Below are positions 18,349 to 28,800 of a stretch of 64,000 nt of DNA, piece after piece. The notes below the pieces were generated by a model, which worked only from the letters and a program-made list of their open reading frames with translations, had not been told where the DNA came from and ran no database searches. The DNA comes from Kutzneria sp. CA-103260. GTDB taxonomy: Bacteria; Actinomycetota; Actinomycetes; Mycobacteriales; Pseudonocardiaceae. The stretch covers positions 10,106,001-10,170,000 of the forward strand of contig NZ_CP073318.1 of NCBI RefSeq assembly GCF_018263855.1. Reading direction: 5' to 3'. Position 1 is the first letter of the stretch; each line of letters starts with the position of its first letter. The position numbers were made by a program, and so were the translations under genes.

Positions 18349-20847
18349 GTGAGAGCTCTCCGCCGGTTCACCGTCCGCGCCAGTCTGCCCGAGCCGCTCG
18401 CCGCGCTCGGCCGCCTGGCGACCAACCTGCGCTGGACGTGGCACCCGCCGACACAGGAGCTGTTCGCCGCGGTCGACCCGCAGGCGTGGCAGCGCGCCGG
18501 CAACGACCCGCTGGCCCTGCTGCGCGACATCCCGGCGTCGCACCTGGAGCGGCTGGCCGCCGACGAGGCCTTCCTGGCCCGGCTGCGGTCCACCGCCGAC
18601 GACCTGGACCAGTACCTCACCGCTCCGCGCTGGTACCAGCGCCAGGGCGAGCAGACGGAGCTGCCGGCGACCATCGGCTACTTCTCGATGGAGTTCGGCG
18701 TCACCGAGGCGCTGCCCAACTACTCGGGCGGCCTGGGCGTGCTGGCCGGCGACCACCTCAAGGCCGCTTCGGACCTGGGCGTGCCGCTGATCGGCGTCGG
18801 CCTGCTCTACCGCTCCGGCTACTTCCGCCAGTCGCTGTCGCTGGACGGCTGGCAGGAGGAGCACTACCCGGTGCTCGACCCCCGCGGGCTGCCGCTGGAG
18901 CTGGTGACCGACGCCGCCGGCACGCCGGTCCAGGTGCGGGTGCGGGTGCCCGGCGACCGCACCCTGCACGCGCGGATCTGGAAGGCCCAGGTCGGCCGGG
19001 TGCCGCTGCTGCTGCTCGACTCCAACGTCGACGAGAACGACGACGACCTGCGCGGCGTCACCGACCGGCTCTACGGCGGCGACCAGGACCACCGCATCCG
19101 GCAGGAGATCCTGGCCGGCATCGGCGGCGTGCGGGCGGTCCGGGTGTACTGCGAGCTGACCGGCACGCACCAGCCCGAGGTGTTCCACACCAACGAGGGC
19201 CACGCCGGCTTCCTCGGCCTGGAGCGCATCCGCGAGCTGGTCACCGGCCAGGGCCTGGAGTTCGACCAGGCGCTGGGCGCGATCCGGGCCGGCACCGTGT
19301 TCACCACCCACACCCCGGTCCCGGCCGGCATCGACCGCTTCCCGGTGGACCTGGTGCAGCACTACTTCGGCGGCGACCGGCTGCTGCCGGGCGTGCCGAT
19401 CGAGCGGGTGCTGGCGCTGGGCGCCGAGGAGAACCCGGGCCTGTTCAACATGGCCCACATGGGCCTGCGGCTGGCCCAGCGGGCCAACGGCGTGTCCCGC
19501 CTGCACGGCGAGGTCAGCCGGGGCATGTTCGGCGGCCTGTGGCAGGGCTTCGACGCCGACGAGGTGCCGATCGGCTCGGTCACCAACGGCGTGCACGGCC
19601 ACACCTGGGCCGCCCCGGAGATGACCACGCTGGAGCCCGAGCAGCTGACCGACTCCGTGCTGTGGGAGCTGCGCTGCGGCCTGCGGGCCAAGCTGGTGGA
19701 CGAGGTCCGCCGCCGGGTCCGCGTCTCGTGGCTGCAGCGCGGGGCGTCGGCCCTGGAGCTGGGCTGGACCGAGTCGGTGTTCGACCCGGACGTGCTCACG
19801 GTCGGCTTCGCCCGCCGCGTGCCGACGTACAAGCGGCTGACCCTGATGCTGCGCGACCCGGAGCGGCTGCGGGCCCTGCTGCTGCACCCGGAGCGGCCGG
19901 TGCAGCTGGTGGTGGCCGGCAAGTCGCACCCGGCCGACGACGGCGGCAAGGCGCTGATCCAGCAGGTGGTCAAGTTCGCCGACGACGCCGGCGTGCGGCA
20001 TCGCATCGTGTTCCTGCCCGACTACGACATGTCGATGGCCCGCTACCTGTACTGGGGCTGCGACGTCTGGCTGAACAACCCGATGCGGCCGCTGGAGGCC
20101 TGCGGCACCTCGGGCATGAAGGCGGCCCTGAACGGCGGCCTGAACCTGTCCATCCGGGACGGTTGGTGGGACGAGTTCTACGACGGCAAGAACGGCTGGG
20201 CCATCCCCACCGCCGACGGCGTGCCCGACCCCAACCGCCGCGACGACCTGGAGGCGGCCGCCCTCTACGAGCTGGTCCAGGCCCAGGTCGCGCCGCTGTT
20301 CTACGACTGTGGCGCGGACGGCGTGCCGACCCGCTGGATGTCGCTGGTCCGGCACACGCTGACCGAGATGGGCCCGCAGCTGCAGGCCGACCGCATGGTC
20401 AAGGAGTACGTCGAGACCTACTACGCGCCGGCCGGCTCGTCGGCGACCGCGGTGCGGGCCAACTCGTTCCAGGGGGCCAAGGAGCTGGCCGTCTACAAGG
20501 CCCGCATCCGCGCCGCCTGGAACCGGGTGCAGGTGACCTACACCGACCTGTCGGTCAACGGCGCGCAGGCCCCGGTGGTCGGCCAGCCGGTCACCGTCCG
20601 GGCCCGGGTCGACCTGAACGGGCTGTCCCCCTCGGACGTCGAGGTGCAGGCCGTCCTCGGCCGTGTCGCCGATTCGGGTGAACTCTCCCAGGTGGTCACC
20701 GCGACCATGGCCCCCGATGCCGACGGCTCGTACCAGGCCGAGCTGGCCCTGCCCCACGTCGGCGCGGTCGGCTACACGGTCCGCGTCCTCCCGCACCACG
20801 AGCTCCTGGCCACCCCCGCCGAACTAGGCCGAGTGATCCTCGCCTAA
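18349..20847 (+). CDS. glgP: alpha-glucan phosphorylase GlgP
   Basis: 832 residues. It releases glucose-1-phosphate from alpha-1,4-glucan ends with phosphate. The actinobacterial GlgP form (TIGR02094 type) starts with a DUF3417-like region (LAALGRLATNLRWTWHP). The phosphorylase core has IGYFSMEFG, YSGGLGVLAGDHLKAASDLG, and the PLP lysine K591 in ACGTSGMKAALNGG. The C-terminal 120 residues form a beta-sandwich-like tail. It is the degradative enzyme of this pathway and is divergent from glgE, so the operator and promoter between them may balance synthesis and breakdown. The GTG start is fixed by the family N-terminus MRALRRFTVRASLPE. Confidence 0.95.
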   Translation: MRALRRFTVRASLPEPLAALGRLATNLRWTWHPPTQELFAAVDPQAWQRAGNDPLALLRDIPASHLERLAADEAFLARLRSTADDLDQYLTAPRWYQRQGEQTELPATIGYFSMEFGVTEALPNYSGGLGVLAGDHLKAASDLGVPLIGVGLLYRSGYFRQSLSLDGWQEEHYPVLDPRGLPLELVTDAAGTPVQVRVRVPGDRTLHARIWKAQVGRVPLLLLDSNVDENDDDLRGVTDRLYGGDQDHRIRQEILAGIGGVRAVRVYCELTGTHQPEVFHTNEGHAGFLGLERIRELVTGQGLEFDQALGAIRAGTVFTTHTPVPAGIDRFPVDLVQHYFGGDRLLPGVPIERVLALGAEENPGLFNMAHMGLRLAQRANGVSRLHGEVSRGMFGGLWQGFDADEVPIGSVTNGVHGHTWAAPEMTTLEPEQLTDSVLWELRCGLRAKLVDEVRRRVRVSWLQRGASALELGWTESVFDPDVLTVGFARRVPTYKRLTLMLRDPERLRALLLHPERPVQLVVAGKSHPADDGGKALIQQVVKFADDAGVRHRIVFLPDYDMSMARYLYWGCDVWLNNPMRPLEACGTSGMKAALNGGLNLSIRDGWWDEFYDGKNGWAIPTADGVPDPNRRDDLEAAALYELVQAQVAPLFYDCGADGVPTRWMSLVRHTLTEMGPQLQADRMVKEYVETYYAPAGSSATAVRANSFQGAKELAVYKARIRAAWNRVQVTYTDLSVNGAQAPVVGQPVTVRARVDLNGLSPSDVEVQAVLGRVADSGELSQVVTATMAPDADGSYQAELALPHVGAVGYTVRVLPHHELLATPAELGRVILA

Positions 20848-20860
20848 CCCGGCAACCTAC

Positions 20861-20990
20861 GCGAGGTCGCGCCGGTGCCTGGACCGCAGCCGGATTTCGA
20901 TCGGCCGCCACCCGGCGCAACCCACCATCCAAGCCGGATGCGGGCGATCGAAATCCGGCCAGGGAAGGCACCGGGTTCGAGCGACCTCGC
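20861..20990. repeat. three-block interrupted palindrome after glgP
   Basis: Three pairs of blocks fold on one another in order: GCGAGGTCGC (20861) with GCGACCTCGC (20981), GGTGCCT (20874) with AGGCACC (20966), and CCGGATTTCGATCG (20890) with CGATCGAAATCCGG (20945). The result is a long hairpin about 14 nt after the glgP stop, probably its terminator. Confidence 0.75.
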
Positions 20991-21017
20991 TCCCGCGCGG
21001 AACGCGCGGCAAAAACA

Positions 21018-21064
21018 CGGGCGGGCGGCTCCTCGCTTCCCTGGTGCGAGGAGACGCCCGCCCG
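21018..21064 (-). terminator. intrinsic terminator of the ABC transporter genes
   Basis: CGGGCGGGCG and CTCCTCGC (21018-21036) pair with GCGAGGAG and CGCCCGCCCG (21046-21064), a stem of about 18 bp with one bulge. On the minus strand it is followed by a run of five T. It begins 3 nt after the permease stop. Confidence 0.9.
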
Positions 21065-21067
21065 AGC

Positions 21068-22054
21068 TCAGCCCCGCTTGATGCTCAGCGGGTAGACGTT
21101 CTGGTCGGCCCGGTCGGCGGCCTGCTCCGCGGACAGCGCCGCCAGCACGGCCAGCCCCTGGTACAGCGGCATGTGATCGGTGGCCACGCAGGACTCCCCG
21201 CACACCCGCACCGTGACGTGCACGGCCTCGCCGGGCGCGGCCGGCCGGGGGATCGGCACCGAGGCGACCATGTCCGCGGTCACCGCACGACCCGATCGGG
21301 TGTAGACCCGGGTCCGCACGTGGAAGGCCACCAGGCCGACCAGTGCGCAGGACGCCCACCACGTCGGCACCGCGGCCATCTGGTCCCACGGCACCGACCT
21401 GGTGAACCCGGCGCCGACGCCGGCCTGCATCGAGCCGTACATCGGCAGGAAGCGCACCAGGTCGTTGTCCGAGCCGGCGTTGACCACCGGCGACTCCAGG
21501 CCGACGTCGATCAGGCTGATCATGATGATGGCGAACATGCCCTCCAGCTCGCCGCGCAGCACCGTGCCCAGCACGATGCCGATGCCGCCGTAGGTCAGCG
21601 CCGAGGTGAACATGGCCAGCCCGAACAGCCACAGCTGCTCGGGCCGCCAGTAGAAGCACACCACCGCCGTGGTGTAGACGCCGACGATCACCGAGCTGGC
21701 GAACAGCGCCGTCACCTTGGCCGCCAGCAGGTGCGGGCGGGGATATCCGGCCGCGACCAGCCGCCGGTCGAACGGCCCCGACCGGTGGGTCACGCTGAAC
21801 ATGAGGAACCCTACGATCAGGGTGGCCGCGTTCAGCCCGCCGGAGACGAAGGTCAGATGCTGCCCGTTGAGCAGCAGCTGCTCGCCGGTGCCGCGGTAGC
21901 GGAAGGGCAGCGGCCGGTCCGGCATCATGAACCGGATCAGCGTGATCCAGACCGGGATAAACACGCCGACCATCACGATCGCCAGCCGGTTGCGGGCGTG
22001 CTCGATCAGCTCGAACCCGGTCGCCGTGCGGTAGAACCTGCGGCCGATGCTCAT
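21068..22054 (-). CDS. ABC transporter permease
   Basis: 328 residues with about six hydrophobic helices (for example LAIVMVGVFIPVWITLI, LNAATLIVGFLMFSV, VIVGVYTTAVVCFYW and CALVGLVAFHVRTRV), as in ABC-2-type exporter permeases. The long segment RSGPFDRRLVAAGYPRPHLLAAKV is the usual coupling region. The C-terminal 80 residues after the last helix are soluble and contain two Cys; they are not part of the usual family. The start overlaps the ATPase stop by 4 nt (ATGA). Position next to the PKS suggests export of its product, but this is only location. Confidence 0.82.
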   Translation of the reverse strand: MSIGRRFYRTATGFELIEHARNRLAIVMVGVFIPVWITLIRFMMPDRPLPFRYRGTGEQLLLNGQHLTFVSGGLNAATLIVGFLMFSVTHRSGPFDRRLVAAGYPRPHLLAAKVTALFASSVIVGVYTTAVVCFYWRPEQLWLFGLAMFTSALTYGGIGIVLGTVLRGELEGMFAIIMISLIDVGLESPVVNAGSDNDLVRFLPMYGSMQAGVGAGFTRSVPWDQMAAVPTWWASCALVGLVAFHVRTRVYTRSGRAVTADMVASVPIPRPAAPGEAVHVTVRVCGESCVATDHMPLYQGLAVLAALSAEQAADRADQNVYPLSIKRG

Positions 22055-22692
22055 CGAGCGTGCGCCTCCACTGGCATCGGTGTGACGACCCCGTTGGCCA
22101 GCCGGTACCCGGTGTCCAGGCGGTCGATGTCGTGGCTGAGGTGGGAGATCACCAGCAGCGACCGGCCGGCGTCGCGCAGCTGCCCGGCCAGCTCCCAGAA
22201 GTGCAGGTAGGTCTCCCAGTCGAAGCCCTGGTACGGCTCGTCCAGCAGCACCACCGACGGGTCGTGCATCAGCGCGATGACCAGGTTCAGCTTCTGCCGG
22301 GTGCCCCCGGACAGGGCCCTGACCCGGCTGGCCCGGTACTGGGTGAAGTTCAGCCGCTCCACCAGCTCGTGGGCCCGGTGCAGGTCGTCGAGCTGGTAAG
22401 CCCGCTGGAAGTAGCGCAGGTGCTGGGCGACGGTCAGCGAGTCGTTCAGCACGGTTCGTTGCGGGCAGTAACCGAGCCTACCTCGCGGTATGACCCATCC
22501 GTGGTCCGGTTTCAGTTCGCCGGCCAGAATTCGGAGCAGAGTGGTCTTGCCGGCGCCGTTTTCACCGACGATTCCGGCCAGCTCGCCACGCTCCAGGGTG
22601 AAGTCCACGCGGTCGAGCACCTGCCGGCGACCGAACGCCTTGCGCACGTCGGCCACATACAGCGTGGAGTTCTGTGTTCCCACGACGCCCAC
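22051..22692 (-). CDS. ABC transporter ATP-binding protein
   Basis: About 213 residues: Walker A GENGAGKTTLLR, Q-loop YCPQRTVL, signature RALSGGTRQKLNL, Walker B VVLLDEPYQGFDW and a His switch (VISHLSHDID). It powers the permease encoded after it with a 4-nt overlap. The start is uncertain: GTG at 22692 or 22683, or TTG at 22719. The signature has T where Q is usual. The divergent PKS gene starts about 200 nt away. Confidence 0.88.
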   Translation of the reverse strand: MGVVGTQNSTLYVADVRKAFGRRQVLDRVDFTLERGELAGIVGENGAGKTTLLRILAGELKPDHGWVIPRGRLGYCPQRTVLNDSLTVAQHLRYFQRAYQLDDLHRAHELVERLNFTQYRASRVRALSGGTRQKLNLVIALMHDPSVVLLDEPYQGFDWETYLHFWELAGQLRDAGRSLLVISHLSHDIDRLDTGYRLANGVVTPMPVEAHAR

Positions 22693-22771
22693 TGTCCGTC
22701 CGGGACCGGTTTCCCGCAAGTTGACCTGCGCTGACCGGCCCCCTGTCGGGTGATCTTGGCAAGTTGCGGTT

Positions 22772-22785
22772 GTTGCGCGCGCAAC
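22772..22785. promoter_or_regulatory. 14-bp palindrome between the ABC ATPase and PKS genes
   Basis: GTTGCGCGCGCAAC is a perfect palindrome in the divergent spacer (22693-22888). GCAAGTTG also occurs twice nearby, at about 22715 and 22758. These could form a regulator site for one or both genes; no regulator gene is adjacent. Confidence 0.4.
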
Positions 22786-22888
22786 CTCGGCTCATGCTCG
22801 GCTGAACGGACAACGCATGGCCGTCCGAATTGGATTCGCTTTATTCGCCACGGCCGGTCGTGCCAATTCCTGGTAGGGAGTGACCGGC

Positions 22889-25800
22889 GTGGTGGAGCTC
22901 GCGCGTGAACCGATTGCCGTCATCGGCATGTCCTGTAGGTACCCGGGTGGGATCGATTCACCGGAGCGTTTCTGGCAACTGCTCGTGCAGGGCCGCGACG
23001 TCATCCGCGAGGGCCCGCACGGCCGCTGGGACGTGGACGCCTTCTACGACCCGGACGTGGACGTGCCCGGCCGGTGCACCTCCCGCTGGGCCGGCTACTT
23101 CGACGACATCACCGGCTTCGACGCCTCGTTCTTCGGCATCTCGCCGCGTGAGGCGACGACGATGGACCCGCAGCACCGGCTGATGATCGAGCTGGCCTGG
23201 GAGGCGCTGGAGCGGGCCGGGCTGCCGCCACGGGAGCTGGCCGGCAGCCGCACCGGCGTGTTCGCCGGCATGTGCCACTCCGAGTACATCGGCCGGCTGG
23301 CCGGCCGGTACGAGGACATCGACGCGTACATGATGACCGGCAACGGCCACTCCACCGCGGTCGGCCGGATCTCCTACCTGCTCGGGCTGAACGGCCCCAG
23401 CGTCGCGGTGGACACCGCCTGCTCGTCCTCGCTGGTGGCGCTGCACCTGGCCTGCCAGAGCCTGGCCGCCGACGAGTCCGACCTGGCGCTGGCCTCCGGC
23501 ATCAACCTGATGATCAATCCGGAGACGCCGATCAGCTACTCGAAGTGGGGCATGCTGTCGCCGACCGGCCGCTGCCACCCGTTCGACGCCGGGGCCGACG
23601 GCTTCGTCCGCGGCGAGGGCGCGGGCATGGTCGTGCTCAAGCGGCTGGTCGACGCCGAGGCCGACGGCGACGAGGTGCTGGCGGTGATCCGCGCGACCGC
23701 CGTCAACCAGGACGGCCGCTCGCAGGGCCTGACCGCGCCGTCCGCCGACGCGCAGCGGGCGTTGTTCTTCGAGGCCGTGGAGAAGTCCGGAGTGGACCCG
23801 GGGCTGCTGGGCCTGATCGAGACCCACGGTGCCGGCACGCCGGTCGGCGACCCGATCGAGTTCGACTCGATGCGCACGGTCTACGGCGCCGGCCGGGACC
23901 GCTGCGCGCTCGGCGGCGTGAAGTCCAACCTCGGTCACACCGAGGCCGCCGCCGGCGTCTCCGGTCTGATCAAGACCGTGCTCAGCCTGCGGCACGGTGT
24001 GGTCCCGCCGACGCTGAACTTCACCGGCTGGAACCCGCAGATCCACCCCGAGGACACCAGGTTCTTCGTGCCGACCGAGGTCACGCCGTGGCCGGTGTCG
24101 GACGCGCCCCGGATGGCCGCCGTCTCCTCCTTCGGCGTCGGCGGCACGAACTCGCACGTGATCGTCGAGCAGGCTCCCGCCCATATTTCCTCGATGCGAA
24201 CATCGGGGCGAACACCGGAGACCGGCCGCCCGACGATGGTCCCGCTGTCCGCCACTTCGTTCGAGGTGCTGGGCACCGCCGCCAGCCGGCTGGCGGAATG
24301 GTTGCGCGACAGTGTCGATTCCTCTGGGTACGTTGCGCTCGCCGACGTCGCACACACGCACGCCGTCCGCCGCTCGCACAACCTGGCCCGGCTCGCCGTG
24401 ACGGCCCGGTCAGTCGACGAGTTGGCCACCTGCCTGGAGGGCTTCGCCGACGGCGAGCCGCAGCCGCAGGTCACCTGCACCACCGCCAGGACCGCCGCCG
24501 CCAAGGGCAGCGTCTGGGTGTTCTCCGGCCAGGGCTCGCAGTGGCACGGCATGGGCCGCCGGCTGCTGGCCGAGGAGCCCGAGTTCGCCGCGGCCATCGC
24601 CGAGATCGAGCCGCTGGTGCTGGCCGAGGCCGGCTTCTCGGTGACCGACGTGATGTGCGCGCCGGAGATGTCGGCCGAGATCGACAAGATCCAGCCCACC
24701 CTGTTCGCGATGCAGGTCGGCCTGGCAAGGATGTGGCGGTCCGTCGGCGTCGAGCCGGCCGCCGTGATCGGGCACTCGATGGGGGAGACCGCCGCCGCGG
24801 TCGTGGCCGGCGGGCTGTCGCTGGCCGACGGCGTGCTGGTGATCTGCCGCCGGTCGGCGCTGATGAAGCGGGCCTCCGGCCTGGGCACCATGGCGTCGGT
24901 CGACCTGCCGGCCGAGGACCTGGACCTGGCCGGCACTTCCGTCACCGTCGCCGTGCAGTCCTCGCCACGGTCCACTGTGGTCTCCGGCGACACCGCCGAG
25001 GTGGAGCGGCTGGTCTCGGTGTGGCAGGAGCAGGGGCAGATGGCCCGGCTGGTGGCCGTGGACATCGCCGCCCACTCCACCCACATGGACCCGCTGCTGG
25101 ACGAGATCCGGACCGAGCTGGCCGGCCTGAAGCCGTTGCCGCCCAACGTTCCCGTGTACTCGACGGTGCTGGAGGACGCCCGGGCCGAGTTCCGGTTCGA
25201 CGCCGAGTACTGGGCCGCGAACCTGCGCAACCAGGTGCGGTTCGCCAACGCCGTGCAGGCCGCCGGCGAGGACGGCTACGGCGTGTTCGTGGAGGTGTCG
25301 CCGCACCCCGTCACGACCTACCCGATGAGTGAGACGCTGCCGGAAGCCGTTGTGCTGCCGAGCATCAAGCGTGACTGCTCGTCGGACTTCTTCGGCATCC
25401 AGCTCGGCGCCCTGTACTGCGCCGGCACCCCGATCGACTGGTCCCGGGCCTACGGGCAGGGCCGGCTGGTCGACGTGCCGACACTGACCTGGGACCGCAA
25501 GCGGCACTGGATCGACCTGCCGCTGCCGCATCCGGACCAGCAGGTTGCCGGCGGCGCGGACACCCATCCGCTGCTGGGTGTGCACGTCAAGCTGCCCGAG
25601 GGCGACGGCCGCCACGTGTGGCAGGCCGATCTGGGCACGGCCGTGCTGCCGTGGCTGGCCGATCACGCCGTGGACGACGCGATCGTGTTGCCGGGCGCGG
25701 GTTTCAGCGAGATGGTGCTGGCCGCCGGCTCCGAGTACTTCGGCGTGCCGGCTGAGCTGGTGGACGTCTCGGACCTGCGGTTCGACCGGCTGCTGCCGCT

Positions 25801-28800
25801 GGGCGAGCACGTCGAAGTGTCCACCGTGCTCACTTCGCTCGCGCCGGACCGGGCCTCGGTGGCCGTGCTGACCAGCACCGAGGACGGCCTGAACTGGGTC
25901 ACCCACGCCAGCGGCGAGGTCCGGCGGATCGAGTCGCGGACGCCGATGGCCCCGACCGTGCTGCCGGAACTCGTTGCCGCGCACACGGTTGTCGAGGACC
26001 TGCCCGAGTTCTACGCCGGCCTGCGGGCCGACGGCTACTTCCACGGGCCCGCCTTCGCCGGCCTGACCGAGCTGCGCGTCGAGGACGTGGACGGCGGCAC
26101 CGTGCTGGGCAAGGTCAAGGTGCCGGCCGCCGCTCGGGCCAGCGCCCGGGGTTTCCGGTTCCACCCGGTGCTTTTCGACACCTGCCTGCAAGCGCTGGGG
26201 GCCGCGCGGATCAAGGGCCGCCCGGCCGGTGCGCCCCGGCTGCTACCGGCCGACGTGGCATCGCTGCGGGTGTTCGGCGATCCGGCTCGCGGCGTGTGGT
26301 GCGAGGGGCAGGCCGTGCTCGACGAGAGCGACGGCTCCTCGGCCCTGGGCTGGATCCGTCTGCTGGACGCCGATGGCACGGTTCTTGTTGAGGCGCAAGA
26401 CATCCGACTCGTGTCGCCGGAGCGGGAGCTCGGGCCGCGTCGGCTGGACCCGCTGTTCCACGAGATCACCTGGCAGTCCGCGCCGCTGCCGGAGGCCGCC
26501 GCGCCTGAGGGGAACTGGCGGATCATCGGCGACGGACCGCTGGCCTCGGACCTGGCCGCGCTGGTGCCGTCCGACGGACCGGTCACCGGAGTTGTCGTGC
26601 TGCCGTCGAATGCCGACGGTATGGACCAGGTCGTCGACCTGATCGACGTGATCCGCGAGGCCGGCGACGCGCGGCTGTGGGTCGTCACGCAGGGCGGACA
26701 GGCGGTGACCACCGACGAGGACATCAACCTCGCGCAGGCGGCCCTGCGCGGCATCGGCCGCGTCGCCGGCTACGAGCACGCCGAGCTCCGCCTCACCCTC
26801 GTCGACCTCGATCCGTCCGCCGACGATTCGGCTTCCGTGCTGGCGCGGGAACTTCTCGCCGACGCGCCCGAGGACGAGGTCGCCTGGCGCGGTGGGGAGC
26901 GCCTCGCGGCCCGGCTGGTGAAGGCCCCGCTGCACGACGGCACCTGGCAGTTCCGGCCACGTCGTACCGTCCACTATGGATGCGATGGCTTCGCGCTCGA
27001 CCTGGCCCGGCCGGGGAATCTCGACACCATGGGCCTTGTCGTGCGGCCACGGCGGGAGCCGGCGGCCGGCGAGGTGGAGATCCAGGTCCTGGCCGGCGCG
27101 CTGAACTTCCGTGACGTGCTGCTGGCCATGGGTCTCTACCCGACGTCGGACGGCTCACAGCCGCCGCTCGGCGGCGACTGCGCCGGCATCGTCAGCCGGG
27201 TCGGTCCCGGCGTGACTGGATTGCAGCCCGGCGACCGGGTGTTCACGCTGGCCAACGGCTCGTTCGCGACCTACGTGACCACGCCGGCCGACCTGGTCGC
27301 CGCGATCCCCGTGGGCATGACCGCGGCCGAGGCCGCCGTGGTGCCGGCCGTGTACCTGACGGCCTGGTACTCACTGGTGCACCTGGCCCGGCTCAACCCC
27401 GGCGAGCGGGTGCTGATCCACTCCGCCACCGGCGGCCTCGGCCTGGCCGCCATCGCCATCGCTCGCAGCCGCGGCGCGGAGATCCTGGCCACCGCCGGCA
27501 GCTCGGAGAAACGCGCCTACCTGAGGGAACTCGGCATCGAGCACGTGATGGACTCGCGGTCGCTCGACTTCGTGCCGCAGACCATGGCCGCCACCGACGG
27601 CCGCGGCGTCGACGTCGTGCTGAACTCCCTGGCCGGGCCGGCCCTGCGCGCCGGCCTGGACGTGCTGTCCGTGGGCGGCCGGTTCATCGAGCTCGGCAAG
27701 CGGGACATCTACGCCGACACCAAGCTCGGCATGTCCCCGTTCAAGCGCAACATCACCGTCAGCAGCGTCGACCTGGACCTGGTGCTGCGCACCAAGCCCG
27801 ACCTGGCCCGCACGCTGTTGGGCGAGGTGGCCGAGGAGCTCACCGCCGGCCGGCTGGACGCGTTGCCGCGCATGGAGTTCCCGTTGGACCAGGCCGCCGA
27901 CGCGTTCCGGCTGATGGCTGCGGCCAAGCACGTCGGCAAACTCGTGCTGACCGTGCCGGAGACCGGGTCGGCGGTGGCTGTGGTGCCCGAAGGCATCGTG
28001 CCCATCGCTCATTCCGACGGTGCCTACGTGATCACCGGTGGTCTCGGCGGGCTGGGCCTGGAGATGGCCAAGTGGCTCGGCGGCCTGGGCGCCGGCCGGC
28101 TCGTGCTGAACGGCCGGTCCACTCCTTCCGTGCACACCGAGGAGGTCATCGCCGGGCTCCGCGCCGCTGGCACCCAGGTCGAGGTGGTCCGCGGTGACGT
28201 GTCCACGGGCGACACGGCTTCGCGTCTCGTCGAGGCCTGCGGTCCGTTCCGACTGAGGGGCATCCTGCACGCCGCCGCCGTGCTCGACGACGGCATGGTG
28301 CTCAACCTCGACCGCTCCCGGGTGGAGCAGGTCTGGCGGCCCAAGGTCGACGGCGCCTGGCACCTGCACGAGGCGTCGGCCGGTCATGACCTGGACTGGT
28401 TCGTGCTGTTCTCCTCTGGCGCCTCCATGTTCGGCAACCCCGGGCAGGCCAACTACGCCGCCGCCAACGCCTGGCTGGACGCGTTCGCCCAGTGGCGGCA
28501 CCACCGTGGGCTGCCGGCGCTGTCGGTGAACTGGGGCGCCTGGGGCGAGGCCGGCCGGGCCACCGGCTTCAAGGATCGTGGATTCAGCACTTTGTCGACA
28601 AAGGACGGTGTCGACGCGCTGACCACCCTGCTCGACCACGAACGCGTGCGCACCGGCGTCTTCGCCTTCGAGGCCGACCAGTGGTTCGGCATGCTGCCCT
28701 CGGCCATGGAGTCGTCGTTCTTCGCCGCCATGCCCCGGTCGGCCCAGGGCGACACCCCCGCCTCCGGCGGCAAGGTGCGCGCCGAGCTGGCCGCCCTGCC

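Noticed and set aside
25664..25700. Inactive DH domain of the PKS because Gly of HxxxGxxxxP is Asp.
   Set aside because: The catalytic His and Pro are present and this position varies in active DH domains; it is noted but not enough to call the domain inactive.
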